Shown: positions 8,876 to 18,100 of the stretch, one piece after another | Layout: every line of letters begins with the position of its first letter | How positions within the stretch are numbered: position 1 is the stretch's first letter | Origin: Stygiolobus caldivivus | Lineage (GTDB): Archaea; Thermoproteota; Thermoprotei_A; Sulfolobales; Sulfolobaceae | NCBI RefSeq assembly: GCF_019704315.1 | Contig: NZ_AP024597.1 | Coordinates: 496,001 to 560,000 of the forward strand | DNA length: 64,000 bases | Direction of reading: 5' to 3' | Notes under the pieces: generated by a model | What the model saw: only the letters and a program-made list of their open reading frames with translations | Databases searched by the model: none | What the model was told of the DNA's origin: nothing | Position numbers and translations under genes: made by a program

Positions 8876-9061
8876 AAACCTTTAAGTTACGTTAAAGTAG
8901 AATAACCATTAAACTTATTATATAGAAAAATAGCAATAAGAGGAATATATTTAGATTTATGTTAAACTATTATAACTAGATAAAATATTAGAAATAAATC
9001 TTGATATTATTTAAATAAAAACATTTGAATTAATAAACATATTTATAGAAACTTAGGAAAA

Positions 9062-10567
9062 TTAACCATTAATTATTCTTTTATACACCTTATTCCTAAA
9101 AGCTTCTACGGGATTGTTAAGTACTTCTGGTATGTGTTTAACGATGTCAGTTGCAACAATATGCTCTCCTAATTTTCTATAAGCTAATGATCCAGCTAAA
9201 CTATTAACAAACACCCCTATATATGCTGCAGTAAACGGGTCTATTTTTTGTGCCATAAACGTGGCAACGATTCCCGTTAAAGTATCTCCAGTACCGCCAA
9301 CTGCCAAACCTGGATTTCCGGTCTTGTTAAGCCTAAACTCCGTACCATTGCTTATAATGTCAATATAACCCTTCATCAAGACTACACAATTACACTTTCT
9401 TGAAGCCTCAACTACTTGCTTTACCCTCTCTTTGATAGATTCCTTAACCTGCTCGCCAAAGAAGATCTTAAACTCACCGATATGCGGAGTGATTACAGCA
9501 TTAGGATAAAGTCCTATTCCCGCGTTTGCCTTTAACGCATCAGCATCAATTACTGCGGGTTTATTAGTAGATTTTAAATAATTAACGATAAGTTTAGAGG
9601 CCTCAACAGTCTCTGGTTCCATCCCCATTCCTGGCCCTACAACCACTACATCAGCCCTACTAATCCAAGGTTTTAACTCTTCTAGGCTCTCTGGGGAAAT
9701 ATTCCTTCCCTTAAGCTTTATAGTTATTAAATTCGGAGAAAAACCTGCGATAATCCTTGCGGTCTCTTCTGGGGAAGCGACATAAACAAGATCCGCACCG
9801 GTTCTTAATGAAGCTAAAGCTGAAAGTGTCGGCGCACCGCTGAATGTATAACTCCCTCCTATTACGAGAACCCTACCATTATCTCCTTTCTTAGCCTTAA
9901 AGTCTCGTTTTCTTATATTTACGACTACATCTCCAGGACCTACATAGATCTCAGCTTCTTTTGGAATACCTATCTTCTTAATTGCTGTCTTTTCTACAAA
10001 ATTCCTAAGACCTAATTTCATATCGTGAAAGGTCACGATCAAGTCGGGATTTACGTATTCGGACGGAGCTTCGCCCGAGTCAGAATCTATACCTGAGGGT
10101 ACATCAATTGAAACCTTAAACCCTTTGCTGTTGTTGAAGACTTTTATCGCTGTTGCAAAAGGTTCTCTTGGTTTACCTGAAAAACCGGTACCTAACATAG
10201 CGTCAATTAGGACGTCCCCTTCTACAGGTGAAAGCTGGAAAACGTCTTTTATTTCAGTAACTTTTATAGAATAATCCATTTCTTCAATAGCGTTAAGGTT
10301 TAGGATAGCGTCCCTATGCTTATTCTCTCCTAATAAGAAAACTTCTACATCAGCTCCGTCCCCTGCCAAATGCCGTGCTGCTACTAGCCCGTCTCCACCT
10401 TTACCTCCATGTCCTACAAAGACTTTAACCTTTAGACCTTCTGGGTTAAACCTTTTGATAATCTCGTCCCTTACACTCCTTCCCGCATTCTCCATTAACA
10501 ACAGTGTAGGTACACCTAAAGCTTCACTATTAATCTCTAATGCCTTCATCTTTTTTGTAGATATCAT
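9062..10567 (-). CDS. nnr: Bifunctional NAD(P)HX epimerase / ADP-dependent dehydratase
   Basis: This repair enzyme converts damaged hydrated NAD(P)HX back to NAD(P)H. The N-terminal YjeF_N half (about residues 1-210) epimerises the S and R forms, with the GHGGKGGDGLVAARHL and DAMLGTGF motifs. The C-terminal ribokinase-like half (about 220-495) is the dehydratase, with VIGGSYTFSGAP, VVVGPGMG and the catalytic GGTGDTLTG loop. At 501 residues both halves are complete. It starts with ATG at 10567. A box C/D sRNA gene on the same strand lies just upstream, between this gene and the divergent gene at 10708. Confidence 0.94.
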   Translation of the reverse strand: MISTKKMKALEINSEALGVPTLLLMENAGRSVRDEIIKRFNPEGLKVKVFVGHGGKGGDGLVAARHLAGDGADVEVFLLGENKHRDAILNLNAIEEMDYSIKVTEIKDVFQLSPVEGDVLIDAMLGTGFSGKPREPFATAIKVFNNSKGFKVSIDVPSGIDSDSGEAPSEYVNPDLIVTFHDMKLGLRNFVEKTAIKKIGIPKEAEIYVGPGDVVVNIRKRDFKAKKGDNGRVLVIGGSYTFSGAPTLSALASLRTGADLVYVASPEETARIIAGFSPNLITIKLKGRNISPESLEELKPWISRADVVVVGPGMGMEPETVEASKLIVNYLKSTNKPAVIDADALKANAGIGLYPNAVITPHIGEFKIFFGEQVKESIKERVKQVVEASRKCNCVVLMKGYIDIISNGTEFRLNKTGNPGLAVGGTGDTLTGIVATFMAQKIDPFTAAYIGVFVNSLAGSLAYRKLGEHIVATDIVKHIPEVLNNPVEAFRNKVYKRIING

Positions 10568-10606
10568 GTTAAGTTTAAATGTGCATAAAACACTGATAAT
10601 TCTTTC

Positions 10607-10655
10607 TCAGTCTCGGGTTACGTCGTCACTACTCAGCATTGGAGTTATTCATCAT
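10607..10655 (-). ncRNA. Box C/D sRNA
   Basis: On the minus strand the order is box C ATGATGA (10649-10655), a 12-nt guide, box D' CTGA (10633-10636), a 3-nt spacer, box C' GTGACGA (10623-10629), a 12-nt guide, and box D CTGA (10607-10610). This is the textbook archaeal layout of a dual 2'-O-methylation guide. A TATA-like run on the minus strand at about 10671-10680 is correctly placed to start the RNA. From memory, the D' guide matches 8 nt of archaeal 16S around AUUGGAGU, and the D guide 8 nt around CGGGUUAC; these short matches could be chance. Confidence 0.88.
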
Positions 10656-10707
10656 TATCTTTCAAATATTTTTATAACACAAGGACTTTTTAATAGTTGA
10701 GGGTAAA

Positions 10708-11133
10708 ATGAAAGGGACCCAGACAGAAATGGGATTAAAAGAGCTTTTTATGGCTAATTGTGAAGACCACCTACTCCTCTCCTTTACATCTGAAAAACTA
10801 TATGAATTAAACAAAAAAGATGAAGCCCAGATGGTAAAAGAAAAATCACTGGTAGAATTGGGGCATGCTAAAGGAATTCTAGAAAAATTAATAAAATATA
10901 TGGGGCTTGAGAGTATGAAGGATTGGCTAGAAGAAATCAAAAATAAAAAAGCAGAGAATATCAAGGAAGATTTTATGCTTACGTCTACAGTTTATCTCCT
11001 AAGTAAATTGCTTTCCGAAAAGGTAAGTGATACTAAAGAAAAGGAAGAACTGAAGGGCCAAGCAGAAGTTTACTACCAAAAAGCTAAGGAAAAATACGAG
11101 CAGGTTCTTGAATCAAGTATAAGTTCAGCCTAA
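10708..11133 (+). CDS. Uncharacterised helical protein
   Basis: This 141-residue protein is soluble, charged and predicted almost wholly helical. It contains EDH near residue 20 and ELGH near residue 51 that would be spaced like carboxylate/His ligands of a helical bundle, but I recognise no family. TATA-like sequence lies about 15-25 nt upstream of the ATG. It precedes a rubrerythrin-like gene on the same strand, 87 nt away. A link to metal or oxidative stress is inference only. Confidence 0.7.
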   Translation: MKGTQTEMGLKELFMANCEDHLLLSFTSEKLYELNKKDEAQMVKEKSLVELGHAKGILEKLIKYMGLESMKDWLEEIKNKKAENIKEDFMLTSTVYLLSKLLSEKVSDTKEKEELKGQAEVYYQKAKEKYEQVLESSISSA

Positions 11134-11179
11134 TCTCTGCTAATTTTTTTAGATATATACGAAAAATGTTTAACAAATC

Positions 11180-11187
11180 TTTATATA
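11180..11187 (+). promoter_or_regulatory. TATA box upstream of the duplicated rubrerythrin-like gene
   Basis: TTTATATA lies about 37 nt before the ATG at 11221, which predicts a short leader of roughly 10 nt. Between the two is GATAATGATAATTC (about 11197-11210), which resembles half-sites of metalloregulator operators such as Fur boxes. No regulator binding can be shown from sequence alone. Confidence 0.4.
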
Positions 11188-11220
11188 TCCCATTAAGATA
11201 ATGATAATTCGGGTACCTAA

Positions 11221-11595
11221 ATGTCCTACCTCAGCCTCGAAAAAATATTAAATGAGTTTGCAGAAAAAGAAGGAAAAGAACACGTAGATACTTACAACAA
11301 AGTAGCCCTAACAGCAAAAGCCGAGGGCTATGCAGACGTAGAAGCAATGCTATGTGCATACGCTGAGGAAGAAGCAAAAATAGCACAAACAGCAAAGAAC
11401 GTAAGTGAACTCCTAAAAGTAAAAGCACTACTCAGTGAGTTTGCAGAAAAAGAAGGAAAAGAACACGTAGATACTTACAACAAAGTAGCCCTAACAGCAA
11501 AAGCCGAGGGCTATGCAGACGTAGAAGCAATGCTATGTGCATACGCTGAGGAAGAAGCAAAAATAGCACAAACAGCAAAGAACGTAGCAGCATAA
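11221..11595 (+). CDS. Rubrerythrin/ferritin-like protein made of two identical helical hairpins
   Basis: The 124-residue protein consists of two 61-residue units whose 50-residue cores are identical. Each core follows the pattern of a rubrerythrin half: FAEKEG, then TY, an AKAEGY turn, and a second helix with EEEAKIA where an ExxHA iron-ligand motif is expected, the His being replaced by Ile. An EGKEH motif in the first helix could supply ligands. Two hairpins would build one four-helix bundle. Each repeat has one Cys (MLCAYA). Known relatives carry diverged halves, not identical ones. Function could be iron, oxygen or peroxide handling; metal binding is uncertain because of the missing His. 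Confidence 0.6.
   Translation: MSYLSLEKILNEFAEKEGKEHVDTYNKVALTAKAEGYADVEAMLCAYAEEEAKIAQTAKNVSELLKVKALLSEFAEKEGKEHVDTYNKVALTAKAEGYADVEAMLCAYAEEEAKIAQTAKNVAA
11253..11403 (+). repeat. Perfect 151-bp direct repeat, copy 1
   Basis: This segment is identical base for base to 11436-11586, at an offset of 183 bp (61 codons), so both copies are in frame. The 32-bp spacer and the nine codons before each copy align in protein pattern but differ strongly in DNA. Confidence 0.97.
11436..11586 (+). repeat. Perfect 151-bp direct repeat, copy 2
   Basis: This is the second identical copy of the repeat at 11253-11403. It ends three codons before the stop. Identity at every synonymous site points to a recent duplication, gene conversion or an assembly error. 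Confidence 0.97.
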
Positions 11596-11715
11596 AGAAA
11601 TCAATTTTTAGTCTTTTTTCTTATCTGTGGATTTAACTTCTATATTAGCTTAGGATCGGTAATACTTGTTACTTTCGCAAAATTATTAAATGTTTACCAT
11701 GACTAGTATTTTAGC

Positions 11716-13200
11716 ATGACAATAGGGTATATAGTAGGTTCAGCGACCACAGAACAAGCTACCGCACTTCTTGAAAAGAAAATAAGAAACGGGTACTATG
11801 TAGTAGTTGAATATGATGATGAAAAAGTCTTGGGTTTAGTCACTCAAACTTTCACCGGTAGTCCTCTTCTTGATAATAACCTTAGTGATATAGAATTTAT
11901 CCAGAAGATTAAGAAGTTTAATAACTCTATTCCTTATTTCATAAAAGCTAGAATTAAGTTGCTTTGTAAACTTAATAACAGCCTATCTAGACCAGACATC
12001 CCGCCTGTAGCGGGTTCCCCTATTAGATTGGCAACAGACGAAGAGCTTAGATCAGTATTTTCAAATGGAGAAATAAAAGTAGGTAAGGTCATAGGGACTG
12101 ATGTTGAAGTAAAGATAAGGCTCAATTCTCTCGCAAGGCACTTGGCGATATTGGCAGCTACCGGATCTGGAAAATCTAACACAGTCGCAGTGCTGTCATC
12201 ACGTATAGCGGAGAACGGAGGTTCAGTCCTCATCTTTGACTATCACGGGGAATATTTCGATAGCGAAATACCTAGACTAAACCAAATAGAGCCCAAGATC
12301 AACCCCCTAAAACTTACTGTTGGTGAGTTCGCTACGTTACTTGAACTGAGAGAAAACGCTAACATCCAATACAGAATATTAAGAAGAGCATTCAAACAGT
12401 TTGTGGAGGAAGTCAATAAAGGGATAGCAGAAAATACTATTAGTTTCGTTGAACTCAACAACAACTTCGTTCAGTTACTTTCGGATAAGGTAGAGCAAGT
12501 GTCAAAGGACGAAAAGAGAAAAGAAAGTAGGGACGAAGTATTAAATAAAATTGAAGACTTCGCCGACAGGTACGCTGAACTTATAGACTTCACTTTCGGC
12601 GATGTTATTGATAGACTTAAAGTAAGGAGCGTGAACGTGGTAAACCTGAGCTCATTAGACGAAGATGGCATTGACGCTGTAGTAGCACATTACTTAAGAA
12701 GAATTTTAAATGCACGAAAGGAAAACAAGTTAAAGAAAAACGGTGGACTTAAGTTCCCTATATTGTCGGTCATAGAAGAGGCGCATGTCTTATTATCAAA
12801 AGAGGAGAACACCCTGACCAAACACTGGGCAGGGAGGATAGCTAGAGAAGGTAGGAAATTCGGTGTAGGTCTGGTCATAGTGAGTCAGAGACCTAAAGGT
12901 CTAGACGAAAATATCCTGAGCCAAATGACTAATAAAATAATCTTGAAGATGGTAGAACCGACAGATAAAAAATACGTCTTAGAGACTAGTGATAACTTAA
13001 GTGAAGATCTAGTCGATGAACTTTCATCATTAGATACCGGTGAGGCGATAATGGTCGGGAATATCGTACGTTTACCCACTCTAGTTAAAATTGACAAATT
13101 TGAAGGAAAGCTAGCAGGTAGTGACCCTGATCTACTTAAAGAGTGGAAAGAAATAGAAGAGATAGAGAACAGGAACGCAGATACGGCATTCTGGGGATAA
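11716..13200 (+). CDS. herA: HerA bipolar DNA translocase/helicase
   Basis: HerA is a hexameric FtsK/VirB4-like ATPase that works with NurA in resecting DNA ends. The N-terminal HAS-barrel region precedes the RecA-like domain with Walker A ATGSGKSNT near residue 148 and Walker B LSVIEEAH near residue 350. The arginine-containing GREGRKFGVGL and SQRPKG segments are characteristic. At 494 residues it is full length. It is the first gene of the herA-mre11-rad50-nurA operon and stops 2 nt before the mre11 start. Confidence 0.95.
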   Translation: MTIGYIVGSATTEQATALLEKKIRNGYYVVVEYDDEKVLGLVTQTFTGSPLLDNNLSDIEFIQKIKKFNNSIPYFIKARIKLLCKLNNSLSRPDIPPVAGSPIRLATDEELRSVFSNGEIKVGKVIGTDVEVKIRLNSLARHLAILAATGSGKSNTVAVLSSRIAENGGSVLIFDYHGEYFDSEIPRLNQIEPKINPLKLTVGEFATLLELRENANIQYRILRRAFKQFVEEVNKGIAENTISFVELNNNFVQLLSDKVEQVSKDEKRKESRDEVLNKIEDFADRYAELIDFTFGDVIDRLKVRSVNVVNLSSLDEDGIDAVVAHYLRRILNARKENKLKKNGGLKFPILSVIEEAHVLLSKEENTLTKHWAGRIAREGRKFGVGLVIVSQRPKGLDENILSQMTNKIILKMVEPTDKKYVLETSDNLSEDLVDELSSLDTGEAIMVGNIVRLPTLVKIDKFEGKLAGSDPDLLKEWKEIEEIENRNADTAFWG

Positions 13201-13202
13201 CT

Positions 13203-14336
13203 ATGACGAGAATCCTCCATGTTTCGGATACACACTTAGGTAAAAGGCAGTACGATAGAGATTTCAGAGAAGACGATGTCTATGATACATTTAAACAAGT
13301 CATTGATAAAGCTATTGAAGAGAAAGTTGACGCCGTAATACATACAGGTGATTTCTTCGACAAGAATGAACCGCCTAACAAAGCAGTCCTAGTCGCACTA
13401 AAGGAGTTAAAGAGACTTAAAGAAAAGGGTATACCCTTTATAGCAATAGCCGGTGACCATGACTCACCGAAAAGGGGGAGTAGTATATTCCCGCAAAGGA
13501 TCCTAGAAGAAGAAGGTTTATTGGTACTGTTAGATCACCAAAAGACTGAGTACAGTATAGGTGACTTGAATATTCAAGGGCTATCCCATATCCCTCTTAC
13601 GGGTGCAAGCGTGCTGAAAGAGAGACTTGCTAAGATGAAACCAGCTTCGAAGAAGAGTATATTACTACTACACCAAGGTGTGAGGACATTACTACCCTAC
13701 CAGTACAGTTACCAGATAGACTTATCGGACCTACCTAAAGGCTTTGGGATTATAGCCTTAGGGCATTTCCACGATAGGTTTAAGACCGAGTTAGACGGGG
13801 GGACTGTTATAGAGATAGCCGGCTCACCTGAAATAATAAGTACGTCTGAAATTGAAGGTTATGAAAAGAATAAGAAAGGTATCACACTCATAGACTATTC
13901 TACTGCAGATCCAACTTTTACTTACATAAACATGGATATAAGACCCCAGTTTGAAGTGGTAATTAATACTGATAAGCTAGATAACGATATTAAGTCTATT
14001 GTGACTAAATTTAGTTCAATAAGTGGTAAAAAACCGATATTACATATTACGTTGGAAGGTTCACCAGTAAAAAAGAGCCTAATAGTTAACAGACTCAGAG
14101 AACTCTCTAAAGTATCTGAATATTATAGGATAGCCCACGATAATACTTCTTACCTCCCAGACCAGACCGAAGTTAGGCCCCCATCTTCTTCATCGCTGGA
14201 TGAAATGATTATGACGTATTTGACTAAAGTGGCGAATTACAATGAAACAGAAGCAAAACTAATCCTTAGCTTAATCCATGAAGAGGACGATGAAGAAATT
14301 ACAAAGATATTAAAGAAACTTTCGGGGTATGAGTAA
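13203..14336 (+). CDS. mre11: Mre11 nuclease
   Basis: Mre11 is the manganese-dependent exo/endonuclease of the Mre11-Rad50 complex, which processes double-strand breaks. The phosphodiesterase motifs are DTHLG, HTGDFFD, GDHD and the later GHFHDR. The open frame extends upstream to 13143, inside herA, but the ATG at 13203 gives the family N-terminus (MTRILHVSDTHLG) and 377 residues. The GGGGAT stretch at the end of herA can serve as a Shine-Dalgarno site. Only 2 nt separate it from herA and 2 nt from rad50. Confidence 0.95.
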   Translation: MTRILHVSDTHLGKRQYDRDFREDDVYDTFKQVIDKAIEEKVDAVIHTGDFFDKNEPPNKAVLVALKELKRLKEKGIPFIAIAGDHDSPKRGSSIFPQRILEEEGLLVLLDHQKTEYSIGDLNIQGLSHIPLTGASVLKERLAKMKPASKKSILLLHQGVRTLLPYQYSYQIDLSDLPKGFGIIALGHFHDRFKTELDGGTVIEIAGSPEIISTSEIEGYEKNKKGITLIDYSTADPTFTYINMDIRPQFEVVINTDKLDNDIKSIVTKFSSISGKKPILHITLEGSPVKKSLIVNRLRELSKVSEYYRIAHDNTSYLPDQTEVRPPSSSSLDEMIMTYLTKVANYNETEAKLILSLIHEEDDEEITKILKKLSGYE

Positions 14337-14338
14337 AG

Positions 14339-17035
14339 ATGATCGAGATAAGAAAAGTGAAATTGGAAAACTTCCTAAGCCATGAAAGATCCGAGGTCAC
14401 ATTCAGTCCCGGGATAAACGTAATTATCGGACATAACGGTGCTGGAAAGAGTTCAATAATAGACGCGATATATTTCTCTCTATTTAGAGAACCTGTAAGG
14501 AAAATTAGCCTAGAAGAGCTGATTAGAAAAGGTGCTAAAGACGCTTCAGTTGAGCTATTAGTCGAAGTAGATAACAGAAGCTATTTGATCTCACGTAATA
14601 TCAAGGGCGGTATAGTAGATACGCTAAGTGAATTAGTCCCCAATAAGTACAGTAAAACTATAGCTAGAGGAGCCAAAGAAGTAAATGAACACGTATACAA
14701 GCTGTTAGGTGCTAATGAAGATGTGTTTTCGTCTACATTGTTTATAGGCCAGGGTAAAATAGAGGAGGTCTTCGATAATTTATCTGAAATTATGGAGAAA
14801 ATCCTTAAATTAGAGAGAATGAACAAGTTGAGGGAAACTAACGGACCGATCCACTCATTAATAAAGGAAATCGAAGGAGAACTTAAGGTTATAGAGGAGA
14901 AGAAGAAACGACAGAAAGAACTTGAACATGGAATAGAGGAGAGCAAAAAGAAAGTAGAAGAAGAAGAGAAAGCCTTACATGAAAAGACTAAAGAGAAAGA
15001 AGAGATAGAAATTCGGATAAAAGAGAAGAAAGAAGAGATAAATAGCATAGAAGATAAAAGAAATAAGTTAATCTCTTTAACGAATCAGAAATCAAGATAT
15101 GAAAATGAGACCTCTAACATAAGAGAGAAATTAAAAGAAAGACCTCTTCTAGAGAAGAAGAGGGATGACCTTCAGAACTATATCAAGGACGAAGAGCCAC
15201 TAAATGAAAAATTAAAAGCAATTTCTGAGACATTAACACTACTTGACCAAATTAACCAGAGCGATAAGTTAATCCAAAAGTTAAGAGAAGAGTTAAGCAA
15301 AAAGAAAAGTGATCTCGAAGAGAAAAAGAAGCTGGAGGAAAAAGAAAGACGATACCGAGAACTTGATATGAGGAAAAACGAGCTGGAGGAAAAAGAAAAG
15401 CAATATATATCAAAAACAGCTGAACTGAGACGTGATAAGATAGCGTTAGAGGAAAAGGAGAGAAAACTTAAGGAATTCAAAGATATAGATACCTCGGAAT
15501 TAGAAGATAAAATAAAGAAAATAAAGGAGGAATTAGAGGAAAAGAGGAGGCAAATTGAAGGAATAAATTCTAGAAAAGGAGAGATAGAAGGAGAGATAAA
15601 GCAATTGTTAAATATTAAGCAAAATCTTCAGACTTTTAACAAATCTAATAAATGTCCAGTATGCGGGAGAGACCTTAGTGAACATGACAGAACAAGGATA
15701 GACATAGAAATAGAACAAAAAGTAAAGGAGCTATCGGCTAAAAAACTAGAACTGAACAAGGAATACCAAAACATAAATGTTCTAATACGCCAATTAGAAC
15801 AACTATTAGATAGAACAGAGAAAGAATTAAAGGAAGCACTAAGACATAAAGCACAACTTGACGCTCTAAAGAGTGACATACAACACCTACAAGACGAGAT
15901 AAGCGATCTTGAAAAAGAAGTAAGTGAACTTACACCTCTTCATGAAGAGTTTAAAAAAGTATCAGATGAACTAAAAATATTAGTAGATTATCATAACCGA
16001 TATTTAAAAGTTAGCAGTGTTAGTGAAGAAGAAGTTGCTAGACTAGAAGACGAACTACAAAAAGAGGTTGTAGAAAGGGATAGGAGACAAGAAAACTTGA
16101 AGAAAATTTTGAAAGATAAAGGGCTACCTACAGACAAAAAAGAGTTGATTGCTCTCGGTGAAGAAATAGAAAATAAATTGAAAGAAATTAAGAAGAAAAA
16201 GGACGAATTAAGTAACATACAATCCAAGTTGGCTATACTAGAAAGTGAAGAGTCAAGACTCCTAAATCTGGAAAATGAATTGAAAGAAATTGAAAGACAG
16301 ATAAAAGAACTTAATTTCAGAGAGGAAGACTACGCTCTAGCGAAGCAAGAGCTAGATGAGTTGCAACGTGAGTATACTAATCTTACAACTGAAATAGGTA
16401 GGTTAAGCGGGGAGATTACTATTCTTAAGACTAATATAGAAAAAAATAACCAAGAATTAAATGAAATTAAAAAGGAGTTAGAAAAAGAGGAAAAATTAAT
16501 AAACGCAAAGAAGAAGTTAGAAAAATTAAGAGATGTATTAAATGAAAAGAATTTACAAGCCTTCCTCAAGAATAATGCTAAATCTTCCATAGAGAATAAC
16601 CTCGTATCTATCTTATCTAAATTTGACCTATCTTATAGAGCACTGGAGCTAAACTTTGATAAGGCAGGTTCGAAGGGTAAGAACAAGGTTAGTTCTATTA
16701 TAGTCTTTAATGATAAAGGGGAAGAAGTTTCTGTTAATGCACTAAGCGGAGGGGAAAGGACCTCAATTGCATTGGCCCTAAGATTAGCCATAGCAAGATC
16801 TCTTATGAAGGGCGCTGGGATCTTGATACTTGATGAACCTACAGTAAACCTTGATGAGTATAGGAAGAGGGAGCTCATAGATATTATACGATCATCATTA
16901 GAAATTGTCAACCAAATAATTCTGGTCACACACGACGAGGAGCTGATGGAAGCCGGAGATTACGTACTTAAGTTAGAAAAAAGAGGTGGAATTAGTAAAG
17001 TAGAGGTGGTCTCAAATAATCAGCAAGCTCTATAA
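14339..17035 (+). CDS. rad50: Rad50 SMC-family ATPase
   Basis: Rad50 is the ATPase and tether of the Mre11-Rad50 complex. The N-terminal Walker A is GHNGAGKSS near residue 32. A long antiparallel coiled coil runs from about residue 170 to 730, interrupted by the zinc hook CPVC near residues 438-441, which dimerises through Zn2+. The C-terminus has the signature LSGGERTS and Walker B ILILDEPT. At 898 residues it is in the archaeal size range. It starts 2 nt after mre11. Its last codons overlap the probable real start of nurA. Confidence 0.96.
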   Translation: MIEIRKVKLENFLSHERSEVTFSPGINVIIGHNGAGKSSIIDAIYFSLFREPVRKISLEELIRKGAKDASVELLVEVDNRSYLISRNIKGGIVDTLSELVPNKYSKTIARGAKEVNEHVYKLLGANEDVFSSTLFIGQGKIEEVFDNLSEIMEKILKLERMNKLRETNGPIHSLIKEIEGELKVIEEKKKRQKELEHGIEESKKKVEEEEKALHEKTKEKEEIEIRIKEKKEEINSIEDKRNKLISLTNQKSRYENETSNIREKLKERPLLEKKRDDLQNYIKDEEPLNEKLKAISETLTLLDQINQSDKLIQKLREELSKKKSDLEEKKKLEEKERRYRELDMRKNELEEKEKQYISKTAELRRDKIALEEKERKLKEFKDIDTSELEDKIKKIKEELEEKRRQIEGINSRKGEIEGEIKQLLNIKQNLQTFNKSNKCPVCGRDLSEHDRTRIDIEIEQKVKELSAKKLELNKEYQNINVLIRQLEQLLDRTEKELKEALRHKAQLDALKSDIQHLQDEISDLEKEVSELTPLHEEFKKVSDELKILVDYHNRYLKVSSVSEEEVARLEDELQKEVVERDRRQENLKKILKDKGLPTDKKELIALGEEIENKLKEIKKKKDELSNIQSKLAILESEESRLLNLENELKEIERQIKELNFREEDYALAKQELDELQREYTNLTTEIGRLSGEITILKTNIEKNNQELNEIKKELEKEEKLINAKKKLEKLRDVLNEKNLQAFLKNNAKSSIENNLVSILSKFDLSYRALELNFDKAGSKGKNKVSSIIVFNDKGEEVSVNALSGGERTSIALALRLAIARSLMKGAGILILDEPTVNLDEYRKRELIDIIRSSLEIVNQIILVTHDEELMEAGDYVLKLEKRGGISKVEVVSNNQQAL

Positions 17036-17102
17036 CGAGATATTACAGAACAGAAAAAAAATAGTCACGACTACAGCTGAACTAAAAAGCTACCTGTACG
17101 CA

Positions 17103-18017
17103 ATGATAAAGGACAAGTTAGAAAAAGTTTGGATACCTTATTCACCGCAAACTGGTATAACCCCGAAGAAGGTTTTAGCTGTAGACGGTGGACTATGGTC
17201 TAAAGAGACCAGATCAGGCGTTATTTTTATTGCAGATGCCGAAGCCGTACTAATGAGTGATGGAAACATCATCAGACTTGATGATAAGGCGTTAATTGAC
17301 GTCTTTAGACCGGGTAATAAGGCTAAAGAGAGAGCCTCGCTCATAATGCAGTTACTTGAATTGCAGCTGGCAATAAAAAATGGGAATAAAGCTGACCTTA
17401 TCCTTTTAGACGGAAGTATCTCTAAAAAAGTCGGTAGGCACAAGACAGATCTAAAGATTTCAGACGTCGATGACTTATTTAGCCTAGATGATATTGCGTC
17501 CCTTAAGGAGAGGGAAAGCGAGGAAAAAATGCATAAATACCTTGTCGCCGAGAACCAAATAGCTCTCTCAATACTCATTGAGAAATACGGTGATAAGGTC
17601 CTTTTTGTTTCTAAAAACAGCAAGACTTCTGATATCTTTAACCAAGGGTATTCAGATGTAATAATCCTCGAACTTTTTACCCAGGGTATAGGTTATAGCG
17701 AACCGATAGAAAAAGTCATTGAAGATAAATACATCTTAAGTCTTGGGGCTAGTAAAATCCTCTCTAATCTAAAGTATTATACGTCATTTATAAGGCTCGA
17801 TAATGAAGGTAAAATCCTAAGGCTAGATTTCCTCAAAAGGTCTAATCTTATAGATTTCATTAATAGCCTGATACCTATTTGTGTTAGAGGTTATCCGTAT
17901 CCTTTACTGGAAGTACACAAAGATGTGAGGATAAGCAGGGAAGACATAAAAAGAATTATGAGACTGTTGGGAATAAAACCGAAACAAGAAGAATGGTGGC
18001 CAAGTCAATTTCTATAA
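17103..18017 (+). CDS. nurA: NurA nuclease
   Basis: NurA is the 5'-3' exonuclease partner of HerA in end resection. The RNase H-like core is seen as LAVDGGLW, with the first catalytic Asp, and LILLDGSIS, with the second. Coordinates here use the first ATG, giving 304 residues. The frame is open back to 17004, and the upstream 29 codons (ISKLYNEIL...) look like the N-terminal helix of known NurA proteins. An ATA codon at 17016 would restore about 333 residues and an overlap with rad50. The ATG version is therefore probably truncated. It is the last gene of the operon. Confidence 0.92.
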   Translation: MIKDKLEKVWIPYSPQTGITPKKVLAVDGGLWSKETRSGVIFIADAEAVLMSDGNIIRLDDKALIDVFRPGNKAKERASLIMQLLELQLAIKNGNKADLILLDGSISKKVGRHKTDLKISDVDDLFSLDDIASLKERESEEKMHKYLVAENQIALSILIEKYGDKVLFVSKNSKTSDIFNQGYSDVIILELFTQGIGYSEPIEKVIEDKYILSLGASKILSNLKYYTSFIRLDNEGKILRLDFLKRSNLIDFINSLIPICVRGYPYPLLEVHKDVRISREDIKRIMRLLGIKPKQEEWWPSQFL

Positions 18018-18100
18018 AAATATCAATACAATTTTTCAAGAAAATTTTGTTTAGGCCATCCTCCGTCAGTCTTTTAACATTAAACCCAGTATATGTCTTT

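Noticed and set aside
8640-9061. RNase P RNA or SRP RNA in the GC-rich island
   Set aside because: The island is only about 110 nt and lacks the conserved cores of either RNA.
13143-13202. Extended N-terminus for Mre11 inside herA
   Set aside because: The family starts at MTRILHVSDTHLG (13203); the upstream 20 codons are herA sequence in another frame.
17993-18100. Extended N-terminus of the MTH1187-family protein
   Set aside because: The upstream residues are unlike the family; the ATG at 18101 gives the normal start.
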